A stretch of 64,000 bases of DNA. It comes from Rhizobium sp. WYJ-E13. Lineage in GTDB: Bacteria > Pseudomonadota > Alphaproteobacteria > Rhizobiales > Rhizobiaceae. Numbering within the stretch: the first letter of the stretch is position 1; every line of letters begins with the position of its first letter. The position numbers and the translations under genes are program-made. Positions 34,829-43,348 of this stretch are shown here, piece by piece. The stretch spans positions 868,001-932,000 of the forward strand of contig NZ_CP076853.1 in NCBI RefSeq assembly GCF_018987265.1, written 5' to 3'. Under the pieces are notes generated by a model. It saw only the letters and a list, made by a program, of their open reading frames with translations. It searched no databases and was not told the DNA's origin.

Positions 34829-35566
34829 ATGTTCGATCTTTCCGGCCGCAAGGCTCTCGTCACCGGCGCATCGGGCGGCATTGGCGAGGAAATCGCCCGC
34901 CTTCTCCATAAGCAGGGCGCCATTGTCGGCCTGCACGGTACCCGCGTCGAAAAGCTGGAAGCCCTGGCAAACGAGCTGGGCGAGCGCGTCAAGATCTTCC
35001 CGGCGAACCTGTCGGATCGCGATGAGGTCAAGGCTCTCGGCCAGAAGGCGGAAGCCGATCTCGAAGGCGTCGATATTCTCGTCAACAATGCCGGCATCAC
35101 CAAGGACGGTCTCTTCGTGCGCATGAGCGACGAGGATTGGGATGCCGTTCTCGAAGTGAACCTGACGGCGACCTTCCGCCTGACGCGCGAGCTTACGCAC
35201 CCGATGATGCGCCGCCGCTATGGCCGCATCATCAACATCACCTCGATCGTCGGCGTCACCGGCAATCCGGGACAGGCGAACTACTGTGCCTCCAAGGCAG
35301 GCATGATCGGCTTCTCGAAGTCTTTGGCGCAGGAAATCGCTACCCGCAACGTGACCGTCAACTGCGTTGCTCCAGGCTTCATCGAAAGCGCCATGACCGG
35401 CAAGCTGAATGAGAAGCAGAAGGAAACGATCATGGGGGCGATCCCGATGAAGCGCATGGGCACCGGCGCCGAAGTGGCGTCTGCCGTCCTCTATCTCGCC
35501 TCCTCTGAAGCAGCCTATATGACGGGTCAGACCCTGCACGTAAACGGCGGCATGGCCATGATCTGA
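34829..35566 (+). CDS. fabG: 3-oxoacyl-ACP reductase, 245 aa
   Basis: NADPH-dependent SDR that reduces 3-oxoacyl-ACP. The motifs are TGASGGIG (residues 12-19), NNAGITKDGL, Ser139, and Tyr152 / Lys156 in ANYCASKAG. The region MRRRYGRIINITSI and the C-terminal GQTLHVNGGMAM are typical of FabG. It lies 29 bases after fabD, with AAGGA upstream of the ATG. It is the housekeeping FabG by context. Confidence 0.95.
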   Translation: MFDLSGRKALVTGASGGIGEEIARLLHKQGAIVGLHGTRVEKLEALANELGERVKIFPANLSDRDEVKALGQKAEADLEGVDILVNNAGITKDGLFVRMSDEDWDAVLEVNLTATFRLTRELTHPMMRRRYGRIINITSIVGVTGNPGQANYCASKAGMIGFSKSLAQEIATRNVTVNCVAPGFIESAMTGKLNEKQKETIMGAIPMKRMGTGAEVASAVLYLASSEAAYMTGQTLHVNGGMAMI

Positions 35567-35852
35567 AACGATTAGCTGCCGCAGCCGTCGATTTCAGCCA
35601 ATAGCGTGTTGAGCAATCACGAACGGTTGATTTTCTGGCTTTGCGGCAGACTTAAAGCATGTTAAGCGGGCCATGACTGTCAACAGTCGTCCCGAAAAAA
35701 GCAGACGGACCGGCGGGCTTTTCGCAAGCCTGGGACTTCTCTAAAGCTGGGTAAACGAGTTTGCCGAGGATGTCTGAACGCATCGCAGGCTGAAACAGGG
35801 TAGGGGTGTCAGAAGGACATTCCGATCAGGACATAAGGTCGAGGAAACCGAC
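35567..35852 (+). other. Intergenic region upstream of acpP
   Basis: 286 bases without a gene between fabG and acpP. It probably holds a separate acpP promoter, since acyl carrier protein is needed in large amounts, but I could find only weak -35/-10 matches (TTGATT near 35627). No repeat or hairpin stands out. Confidence 0.4.
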
Positions 35853-36089
35853 ATGAGCGATATCGCAGAACGCGTAAAGAAAATTGTTATTGATCATCTT
35901 GGCGTCGATGCCGACAAGGTCGTCGAGAGCGCCAGCTTTATCGACGATCTGGGCGCTGACTCGCTCGACACGGTCGAACTGGTCATGGCTTTCGAAGAAG
36001 AATTCGGCGTTGAAATTCCCGACGATGCCGCTGACTCGATCCTGACGGTCGGCGATGCCGTGAAATTTATTGAGAAGGCTCAGGCCTGA
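35853..36089 (+). CDS. acpP: Acyl carrier protein, 78 aa
   Basis: Four-helix carrier of growing acyl chains. The phosphopantetheine serine is Ser37 in [12 protein letters not shown]. The protein is strongly acidic, has the usual length, and starts [10 protein letters not shown] with GAGG 7 bases upstream. It is followed by a good terminator, so it can be expressed separately from fabF. Confidence 0.97.
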   Translation: MSDIAERVKKIVIDHLGVDADKVVESASFIDDLGADSLDTVELVMAFEEEFGVEIPDDAADSILTVGDAVKFIEKAQA

Positions 36090-36104
36090 TACTGTGCATT
36101 CGAG

Positions 36105-36137
36105 AAAGGGCGGGCCAAGAGTCCGCCCTTTTCTTTT
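36105..36137 (+). terminator. Intrinsic terminator after acpP
   Basis: Nine-bp stem AAAGGGCGG / CCGCCCTTT with a 9-base loop, followed by TCTTTT. It starts 15 bases after the acpP stop and precedes fabF by about 45 bases. Confidence 0.75.
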
Positions 36138-36182
36138 GAGCATGTTTCTCCATAAAACATAACAGACGGGGGAAAGCAGTCG

Positions 36183-37445
36183 ATGAGAAGGGTCGTCATA
36201 ACAGGTACCGGCATGGTATCGCCCTTGGGATGCGGAACGGACGTTACCTGGTCCCGCCTGCTCGCGGGAACAAACGGTGCCTGCCTCGTGACCGAATTCG
36301 AGGTCGAAGACCTTCCCGCCAAGATTGCCTGCCGCATTCCCGTTGGTGACGGTTCGGACGGTACGTTCAATGCCGACGACTGGATGGAGCCGAAGGAACA
36401 GCGCAAGGTAGATCCTTTCATCATCTACGGCATGGCTGCCGCCGACATGGCGCTCAAGGATGCCGACTGGCATCCCGAGACCGATGAGGACCAGATCGCG
36501 ACAGGCGTGCTGATCGGCTCCGGCATCGGCGGCATCGAAGGCATTGTCGAAGCTGGCTATACGCTGCGCGACAAAGGCCCGCGCCGCATCTCCCCCTTCT
36601 TCATTCCCGGCCGTCTGATCAACCTCGTCTCCGGCCAGGTTTCCATTCGTCACAAGCTGCGCGGCCCGAACCATTCGGTCGTCACCGCCTGCTCCACCGG
36701 CGCGCATGCCATCGGCGATGCCGCCCGTCTCATCGCGCTCGGCGATGCCGATGTGATGGTTGCCGGCGGCACGGAATCCCCGGTCAGCCGCATCTCGCTC
36801 GCCGGTTTTGCAGCCTGCAAGGCGCTCTCGACGCAGCACAATGACGACCCGCAGAAGGCTTCACGTCCCTACGATAAGGACCGTGACGGTTTCGTCATGG
36901 GCGAGGGCGCCGGTATCGTGGTTCTCGAAGAGCTGGACCATGCGATCGCGCGCGGTGCCAAGATCTATGCCGAAGTGGTCGGGTACGGGCTTTCCGGTGA
37001 TGCCTTCCACATTACCGCGCCGTCGGAAGACGGCGACGGCGCGTTCCGCTGCATGACCATGGCGCTGAAGCGCGCCGGCCTGACGCCTGCCGATATCGAC
37101 TATATCAATGCCCACGGTACCTCGACCATGGCCGATACGATCGAACTCGGCGCCGTCGAGCGCCTCGTCGGCAATGCGGCATCGAAGATCTCCATGTCAT
37201 CGACCAAATCCGCGACCGGCCACCTGCTTGGTGCTGCCGGCGCCATCGAGGCGATCTTCACGACCCTCGCAATCCGGGATAACATCGCCCCTCCGACGCT
37301 CAATCTCGACAATCCTGAGCGAGAAACCGCGATCGATCTTGTTCCGCACAAGGCTCGTAAGCGAGAAATCAATGTGGCGCTATCCAACTCGTTCGGATTC
37401 GGCGGCACGAATGCATCGCTCGTGCTGCGCCGCTACGTCGCGTAA
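36183..37445 (+). CDS. fabF: 3-oxoacyl-ACP synthase II, 420 aa
   Basis: Condensing enzyme that elongates acyl-ACP with malonyl-ACP. The nucleophile is Cys170 in VVTACSTGAHA; the two catalytic His are in INAHGTSTMADTIE and KSATGHLLGAAGAIEA. The length is typical and the C-terminus ends in the usual NSFGFGGTNASLV strand. The ATG follows GGGGGAAAG. The gene lies between acpP and mltG. Confidence 0.96.
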   Translation: MRRVVITGTGMVSPLGCGTDVTWSRLLAGTNGACLVTEFEVEDLPAKIACRIPVGDGSDGTFNADDWMEPKEQRKVDPFIIYGMAAADMALKDADWHPETDEDQIATGVLIGSGIGGIEGIVEAGYTLRDKGPRRISPFFIPGRLINLVSGQVSIRHKLRGPNHSVVTACSTGAHAIGDAARLIALGDADVMVAGGTESPVSRISLAGFAACKALSTQHNDDPQKASRPYDKDRDGFVMGEGAGIVVLEELDHAIARGAKIYAEVVGYGLSGDAFHITAPSEDGDGAFRCMTMALKRAGLTPADIDYINAHGTSTMADTIELGAVERLVGNAASKISMSSTKSATGHLLGAAGAIEAIFTTLAIRDNIAPPTLNLDNPERETAIDLVPHKARKREINVALSNSFGFGGTNASLVLRRYVA

Positions 37446-37562
37446 CAGGCGGTTTGCGAGCGCGGGCGAACGTCAAACGGCGTCGAGAAGCGCGGCAGAA
37501 CCTGTTTTTGCCGCATTACTTCGCGAAATAGTGAAGCGGGGCCTAGTTTTAGAGGATTGCCG

Positions 37563-38792
37563 GTGAGCGATACGACCAACCAGAGCAGCGAGAATGGCCA
37601 GAACGGCCAGCCGGCGCAGAAGGGACCGATCATCCCGAAGTCCCCGAGCGAAGCCCTGCGCCCGGAACGCGTTCCCGAGCCTCCGAAGCGCTCCAGGAAT
37701 GCCCGCAGCCAGGTCATCCTCTTCCTGAATTTCGTGATGACCATGGCGGTGGTCGTCTGTATCGCCGGTCTCATCGGCTTCTATTACGCCATCACCGCTT
37801 ATCAGAGCCCCGGTCCGCTGCAGACGAACACCAACTTCATCATCCGCAATGGCGCAGGCCTTTCGGAAATCGCTTCGAATCTCGAGCGCAATCTCATCAT
37901 CTCGGATGCCCGCATCTTTCGTTATTTGACGGCGACTCATCTCAACGCCGGCGAAAGCCTCAAGGCCGGTGAATACGAGATCAAGGCGCATGCGTCCATG
38001 AACGAGATCATGGAACTCCTGAAATCCGGCAAGTCGATCCTCTATTCCGTCTCCTTCCCCGAGGGGCTGACGGTGCGGCAGATGTTCGATCGCATGCTGG
38101 ACGATCCGGTTCTCGAAGGCGACCTGCCGGCGGCTCTTCCTTCGGAAGGCAGCCTGCGGCCCGATACCTATAAATTCTCGCGCGGCACCAAGCGGTCCGA
38201 GATCATCGACCAGATGGCTGCCGCCCAGCAGAAGCTGGTCGACCAGATCTGGGAACGGCGCGATCCTTCGCTGCTCCTGAAGAGCAAGCAAGAATTCGTG
38301 ACGCTCGCCTCGATCGTCGAGAAGGAAACCGGCGTGCCGGATGAACGCGCCCATGTCGCCTCCGTCTTTCTGAACCGTCTCAGCAAGGGCATGCGCCTGC
38401 AGTCCGATCCGACGATCATCTACGGTCTCTTCGGTGGCGGGGGCAAACCCTCCGACCGGCCAATCTACCAGTCGGATCTGAAGAAAGAGACGCCGTACAA
38501 CACCTACGTCATCAAGGGCCTGCCGCCGACACCGATCGCCAATCCCGGCAAGGACGCGCTGGAAGCCGTCGCCAATCCCTGGAAGACGCAGGATCTCTAT
38601 TTCGTCGCTGACGGAACCGGCGGCCATGTCTTCGCGGCGACGCTCGAAGACCACAATGCCAACGTCAAGCGCTGGCGCAAGCTGGAAGCCGACAAGGGCG
38701 CCGATCCCGAAATTGTCGTCGACGGACAGCCGGAAGGCCAGCCTGCGGACAACACATCCGCGGTTCCGTCGAAGAAAAAGAAGATCAACTGA
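37563..38792 (+). CDS. mltG: Endolytic murein transglycosylase MltG, 409 aa
   Basis: Inner-membrane enzyme that cleaves nascent glycan strands and sets their length. A cytosolic Gln/Asn/Pro-rich N-terminus (about residues 1-55), a single membrane helix (about 58-80), a LysM-like subdomain, and the YceG catalytic domain with the Glu in ASIVEKETG, plus PEGLTVRQMFDRM and YNTYVIKGLPPTPIANPG. The GTG at 37563 has AGAGG 7 bases upstream and is preferred to a TTG 6 bases earlier. The C-terminal tail is basic. Confidence 0.92.
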   Translation: MSDTTNQSSENGQNGQPAQKGPIIPKSPSEALRPERVPEPPKRSRNARSQVILFLNFVMTMAVVVCIAGLIGFYYAITAYQSPGPLQTNTNFIIRNGAGLSEIASNLERNLIISDARIFRYLTATHLNAGESLKAGEYEIKAHASMNEIMELLKSGKSILYSVSFPEGLTVRQMFDRMLDDPVLEGDLPAALPSEGSLRPDTYKFSRGTKRSEIIDQMAAAQQKLVDQIWERRDPSLLLKSKQEFVTLASIVEKETGVPDERAHVASVFLNRLSKGMRLQSDPTIIYGLFGGGGKPSDRPIYQSDLKKETPYNTYVIKGLPPTPIANPGKDALEAVANPWKTQDLYFVADGTGGHVFAATLEDHNANVKRWRKLEADKGADPEIVVDGQPEGQPADNTSAVPSKKKKIN

Positions 38793-38808
38793 TATCGGGA
38801 GGCCTTCG

Positions 38809-39696
38809 ATGGCATTGCAGTCCATGACCGGTTTTGCGCGGCGCGAGGGAACGGCCGGCCGCTGGCGCTGGGCATGGGAACTGCGTTCGGTCAACGGCAA
38901 GGGGCTCGATGTCAGACTTCGCCTGCCGCCCGGCCTGGAGCGCCTCGAAGCGGATGTTCGCCGCATTGCCGGCGAGAATTTCAGCCGCGGCAATCTGCAG
39001 GCCACGCTGTCCCTGACGACGGGCGAAAGCCAACTTGAGGCCGTGCTCAATCAGGATGCCTTCGCTGCCGTTCTTGCCATGCGCGACAAGCTGGAGGGCC
39101 TGATCGATCCGGCACCGCTGCGGCTCGACACGCTGCTTTCCATCCGCGGCCTCGTCGATTTTCGCGAGACGCAGGACAGCGAAGAGGCGATTGCCGCGCG
39201 CGATGCCGATATCCTGTCGGGACTGATGGCTGCTCTTTCCGATCTCAGGATCATGCGTGAGCAAGAGGGAGCAGCGCTTACCCGCGTGCTTCTTGGACAG
39301 ATCGCGACGATCGAAGGCCTGACGAGCACGATCGAGGCCGATCCCTCGCGCTCGCCGCAGGAGATCGCGGCAAGGCTTTCGGCACAAGTCGCGCTCCTCA
39401 TGGAAGGTGCCGGCGCGCTCGATCGCGACCGGCTGCATGCCGAAGCAGCATTGCTCGCCACCAAGGCGGATCTGCGCGAAGAGATCGACCGGCTGAAGGC
39501 CCATGTGACTGCCTCTCGTGATCTCCTGGTCAAAGGAGGGCCTGTCGGACGAAAGCTCGATTTCCTTGCACAGGAATTTAACCGCGAATCGAATACGATC
39601 TGCTCGAAGTCGAACGCTTCGGCCGTCACCGCAGCCGGGATCGAGCTGAAGGTGGTGATCGATCAGTTCCGCGAGCAGGTCCAGAATTTGGAGTAG
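38809..39696 (+). CDS. yicC: YicC family endoribonuclease, 295 aa
   Basis: Conserved YicC/YloC family; E. coli YicC is a ribonuclease that acts on small RNAs. The start MALQSMTGFARREG and WELRSVNGKGLDVRLRLP are family hallmarks, as is the C-terminal GRKLDFLAQEFNRESNT and SKSNASAVTAAGIELK. The ATG at 38809 has GGGAGG upstream; sequence further upstream in the frame is the mltG shadow. It lies 16 bases after mltG and 3 bases before gmk. Confidence 0.92.
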   Translation: MALQSMTGFARREGTAGRWRWAWELRSVNGKGLDVRLRLPPGLERLEADVRRIAGENFSRGNLQATLSLTTGESQLEAVLNQDAFAAVLAMRDKLEGLIDPAPLRLDTLLSIRGLVDFRETQDSEEAIAARDADILSGLMAALSDLRIMREQEGAALTRVLLGQIATIEGLTSTIEADPSRSPQEIAARLSAQVALLMEGAGALDRDRLHAEAALLATKADLREEIDRLKAHVTASRDLLVKGGPVGRKLDFLAQEFNRESNTICSKSNASAVTAAGIELKVVIDQFREQVQNLE

Positions 39697-39699
39697 GAC

Positions 39700-40362
39700 A
39701 TGAGCCCGGCGAAAATCTCGCCCATCCAGATCGCCCGTCGCGGTCTGATGCTGGTCATCTCGTCGCCCTCGGGCGCCGGTAAATCCACCATCGCGCGTAC
39801 GCTTTTGGAAACGGACAGGCAGATCGGTCTTTCCGTCAGCGTCACGACACGCCAGCGCCGGCCGAGTGAAGTGGAAGGCGTTCACTATCATTTCAAGTCC
39901 GTGCGGGAATTCGAGCGGCTGCGCGATTCCGATGCTCTGCTGGAATGGGCCGAGGTTCACGGCAATTTCTACGGCACGCCCCGCGAGCCGGTTGAGCAGG
40001 CCATGTCCGAAGGCCGCGACATGCTCTTCGATATCGACTGGCAGGGCGCCCAGCAGTTGCAACAGAAGATGCAGGCCGATGTGGTCTCGATCTTCGTGCT
40101 GCCGCCGACCATGACCGAGCTCCAGTCCCGCCTGCACCGCCGTGCCGAGGATTCCGAGGAGGTCATCCAGACGCGCCTCGCAAATTCCCGTGCCGAAATC
40201 GCCCACTGGCGCGAATATGACTACGTCATCGTCAATGACGACCTGAACGCCGCCCTCGATGCCGTCCAGTCGATCGTCAAGGCAGAACGTCTGCGTCGCG
40301 ACCGCCGCCACGGCATGTTCGATTTCGTCCGGGAATTGCTTGAGGAAACGCCAATACTCTAA
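39700..40362 (+). CDS. gmk: Guanylate kinase, 220 aa
   Basis: Phosphorylates GMP to GDP. P-loop [10 protein letters not shown] (about residue 21), GMP-binding [17 protein letters not shown] and [10 protein letters not shown], and the lid [13 protein letters not shown]. The length is slightly above that of E. coli (207 aa) because of a 14-residue N-terminal extension. The stop codon overlaps the stop of convergent rsmA by two bases. Confidence 0.95.
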   Translation: MSPAKISPIQIARRGLMLVISSPSGAGKSTIARTLLETDRQIGLSVSVTTRQRRPSEVEGVHYHFKSVREFERLRDSDALLEWAEVHGNFYGTPREPVEQAMSEGRDMLFDIDWQGAQQLQQKMQADVVSIFVLPPTMTELQSRLHRRAEDSEEVIQTRLANSRAEIAHWREYDYVIVNDDLNAALDAVQSIVKAERLRRDRRHGMFDFVRELLEETPIL

Positions 40363-41186
40363 AGGCTGTTCGCCAGCCGGCAGAATTCCTCCACCGACAG
40401 TGTCTCTGCACGCCTGGCTGGATCGATGCCGGCTTTGACGAGCAGGCTTTCCCCGCCGATCGGCTTTAGGCTCTGGCGCAGCATCTTGCGGCGCTGGCCG
40501 AAAGCGGCCTGCGTCACCTTCTCCAGATTGGCGACGGAGCAGGGGATTGGGTTTTCGTTCGGCGTCAGGTGGACCACCGTCGAGATGACTTTCGGCGGCG
40601 GCGTGAAAGCCTGTGGCGGAATATCGAATGCCATGCGGGCATGGGTGCGCCATCCCGTGAGCACGCCGAGACGGCCATAGTGATCGTCATCCTCCGAGGC
40701 GACGATCCGCTCGCCGACCTCCTTCTGGAACATCAGCGTCAGAGATTGCCAGAAGGGCGGCCATGCCTTCGGCAGCAGCCAGTTCACCAATAGCTGGGTT
40801 CCGACATTGTAGGGCAGGTTGGCGATGATCTTGACAGGGCCTTCCGGCGCTATCGCCTCGAAATCGATCTTCAGCGCATCGCCCTCGATGACCTCCAGCC
40901 GGCCTGGATAATGATCGGCGATTTCGACCAAGGCCGGCAGGCAGCGTGCATCGCGCTCGACCGCGATGACCTTCTTTGCTCCGAGCGCCAGGATCGCCCG
41001 CGTCAACCCGCCAGGGCCGGGGCCGACTTCAAAGACCGTCGCATCATCCAGCGCACCGGCTGTGCGGGCAACCTTCTGCGTCAGGTTGAGATCGAGAAGG
41101 AAGTTCTGCCCGAGCGCTTTGCGCGCATCGAGCCCATGACGCTGGATAATCTCGCGAAGCGGCGGCAGACCGTCGAGTGCAGCCAT
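40359..41186 (-). CDS. rsmA: 16S rRNA dimethyladenosine transferase, 275 aa
   Basis: Dimethylates two adjacent adenines in helix 45 of 16S rRNA (KsgA). SAM motif [14 protein letters not shown] (about residue 50), the acidic residue in AVERDARC, and catalytic NLPYN ([10 protein letters not shown]). The ATG at 41186 shares its A with the pdxA stop (TGATG), which indicates coupling to pdxA. A TTG one codon upstream is unlikely as start. Confidence 0.95.
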   Translation of the reverse strand: MAALDGLPPLREIIQRHGLDARKALGQNFLLDLNLTQKVARTAGALDDATVFEVGPGPGGLTRAILALGAKKVIAVERDARCLPALVEIADHYPGRLEVIEGDALKIDFEAIAPEGPVKIIANLPYNVGTQLLVNWLLPKAWPPFWQSLTLMFQKEVGERIVASEDDDHYGRLGVLTGWRTHARMAFDIPPQAFTPPPKVISTVVHLTPNENPIPCSVANLEKVTQAAFGQRRKMLRQSLKPIGGESLLVKAGIDPARRAETLSVEEFCRLANSL

Positions 41187-42214
41187 CAACGATGGCTTTC
41201 CGCAGTACGGCCAAGCTGAGCGCCGAGCTTGAGGGCCGCAACGAGGCTCGTCTCGCGTGCAAGGCCCTTGCCGGCAATGCCGAAGGCGGTGCCGTGATCG
41301 GGGGAGGTGCGAACGAAAGGAAGGCCGAGCGTTACATTCACCGAATCATCGAAGCCGAGCGCCTTGGCCGGGATCAGCGCCTGATCATGATACATGCAGA
41401 CCGCGACGTCGTAACGTGCCCGCGCTTCGTCATGGAACATCGTATCGGCGGGGAGGGGGCCGATCGCATCGATACCCTCGTCACGAAGGATTTGGACCGC
41501 CGGATGGATGATGGCCTCATCCTCCTTGCCGATTGCACCGCCTTCACCGGCATGCGGATTGAGCCCTGCGATTGCGAGCCGCGGAGCCGCGATGCCGAAC
41601 CGCTGCTTCAGATCCTTGTCTGCGATCCGGCATGTCTCGACGATCAGGCCGAGCGTCAGGGCCTGTGGCACATCCTTGAGCGGAATATGGATGGTGACAG
41701 GAATGGCGCGCAGTTTCGGCCCCGCGAGCATCATGACGGGCGTGACCGACTGGCCGGTCGCATGCATGGCGAGATCGGCAAGGAATTCCGTATGACCAGG
41801 AAACTTGAAGCCTGTCTCGTAGAGCACCGACTTGGCAATCGGATTGGTAACGACCGCCAGCGCTTCGCCCTGCATCACCAGCGCCACGGCCGTCTCGATC
41901 GAGGCGATCGTGCCCTTTGCCGTTGCGACATGCGGCTCTCCAGCGGCAACATCGATGCCGGCCGGTATAGGCATGACCGGCAGCGCTTCCGCAAATATAC
42001 CGAGGCTCTCCATTGCGTTGCCGATGCTGCGCAGGGGAACGTCAAGCCTCAGCTGTCGCGCCCGCGCCGTAAGCACGTCGGGATCGCCAATCAGGAAGAA
42101 CGGCGGCAGCCCAAGCTCGCGTCTGCGAAGCCAGGCCACAAGGGCGATATCAGGCCCCACGCCGGCCGGATCGCCCTGCGTCAACGCAAGCGGTCGCGAA
42201 AACGGTGTCGCCAT
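41186..42214 (-). CDS. pdxA: 4-hydroxythreonine-4-phosphate dehydrogenase, 342 aa
   Basis: Step in pyridoxal 5'-phosphate synthesis. N-terminal [25 protein letters not shown] with a metal-binding His, [16 protein letters not shown] and the C-terminal [19 protein letters not shown] all match PdxA. Start at the ATG at 42214 ([11 protein letters not shown]), 7 bases after the SurA-like gene. The gene order SurA-like-pdxA-rsmA downstream of lptD is the same as in E. coli. Confidence 0.95.
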   Translation of the reverse strand: MATPFSRPLALTQGDPAGVGPDIALVAWLRRRELGLPPFFLIGDPDVLTARARQLRLDVPLRSIGNAMESLGIFAEALPVMPIPAGIDVAAGEPHVATAKGTIASIETAVALVMQGEALAVVTNPIAKSVLYETGFKFPGHTEFLADLAMHATGQSVTPVMMLAGPKLRAIPVTIHIPLKDVPQALTLGLIVETCRIADKDLKQRFGIAAPRLAIAGLNPHAGEGGAIGKEDEAIIHPAVQILRDEGIDAIGPLPADTMFHDEARARYDVAVCMYHDQALIPAKALGFDDSVNVTLGLPFVRTSPDHGTAFGIAGKGLARETSLVAALKLGAQLGRTAESHR

Positions 42215-42221
42215 GGAAAAA

Positions 42222-43163
42222 TCAGCGATAGATGATCTGCGCGTGCTTGCGCAGTTCATCCAGATATTTGGTGCTGTTTTCGTTTTCCGGCGCTGCGGAC
42301 TTGTCCGACTTGGCCTTGTCGAGATCTTCCTGGCGGAACACCATTTCGGCTGCCTGATCGTCCGAAACCTGACGCTGGCTGCAGATTGCCAGATATTCTA
42401 CGCCCTTGTCGGTCACGCGCGTTGCCGTCGTGTTGCCCTTGGCCTGTGCGACGAGATCTTTCCAGTCCGCGGGAATTTCCGGAGCCAGCATGCGGCCGAG
42501 ATCGCGGATCGAGACGTCCCGCATCGTGGCGGCGAAAGTCTTCGCCTGATCGCAGCCAGGATATTTGGAGCGCGATGCCTCAGCCTCGCTCTTGCGCTTG
42601 GCCGTAATCGCATTTCGCTTGGCTGGCGGAACCACGAAGATGACCTGCTGCAGCATGTATTCCGTCGTCACCGGCTTCTGCTTGTTGTTCTGCATCATGC
42701 GGTTGACAAGATCGTAGTTCGAAATGCGTGCGCTGGAGCCATAGCGCGCATTGACGATGCGCGGCCAGCTCATCTGCACGGCAATGAAATTCTTGAAATG
42801 ATCGACACCCACGCCGGCGCGGTCGAGGATCTGTGACATCTGCTCGACGGAAAGCTTGTTGCTGGCGGCGAAACGGGCGAATGAGGCATTGACGTCATCC
42901 TGCGAGACGGACATGCGCACGCGAGCGATTTCCTGCCGCTTCAGCGTCTCATCGACAAGCTGTTCTTCTGCGGCTTTGGCATCAGGTTTCTGGCGCTGCA
43001 GTCGCATGAAGGCCTGCCGCTTGGCGACATCGCCGCTGGTAATCGCAGTACCGTTTACCACCGCTTTCACTTCGCTTGCGGCGAAGACAGGGGTGCTGAA
43101 GGCAGCAAGCATGAAGGCTGCGCCTGCAATGAGCGTGGTTACGGTTTTCTTCGCGTCAATCAT
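42222..43163 (-). CDS. SurA-like periplasmic chaperone, 313 aa
   Basis: Periplasmic folding factor by context. It has a signal peptide ending in FSTPVFAAS, then a SurA-type N-terminal domain ([19 protein letters not shown]). The following region (about residues 160-270; [16 protein letters not shown]) occupies the parvulin position but lacks the conserved LHI and FAxxS catalytic features, so isomerase activity is doubtful. GGGAGG precedes the ATG. Placed between lptD and pdxA as surA is in enterobacteria, so the likely clients are outer-membrane proteins including LptD. Confidence 0.82.
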   Translation of the reverse strand: MIDAKKTVTTLIAGAAFMLAAFSTPVFAASEVKAVVNGTAITSGDVAKRQAFMRLQRQKPDAKAAEEQLVDETLKRQEIARVRMSVSQDDVNASFARFAASNKLSVEQMSQILDRAGVGVDHFKNFIAVQMSWPRIVNARYGSSARISNYDLVNRMMQNNKQKPVTTEYMLQQVIFVVPPAKRNAITAKRKSEAEASRSKYPGCDQAKTFAATMRDVSIRDLGRMLAPEIPADWKDLVAQAKGNTTATRVTDKGVEYLAICSQRQVSDDQAAEMVFRQEDLDKAKSDKSAAPENENSTKYLDELRKHAQIIYR

Positions 43164-43348
43164 CTGTTGACCTCCCGATAGCGCCGACGATCCGGCGCGC
43201 GGCGTTCTTACCATAGACTGAGACGAGCGGAAATCGCATCTCTGGCTCCGCGACACCCTATGCCTCACATAACGATTGGTCGCAATGTCCTGCACAGGCT
43301 TACGGCGAAAGAATGGCCCGGCCGGAGATTTCCGGCCGGCATCTGTCG

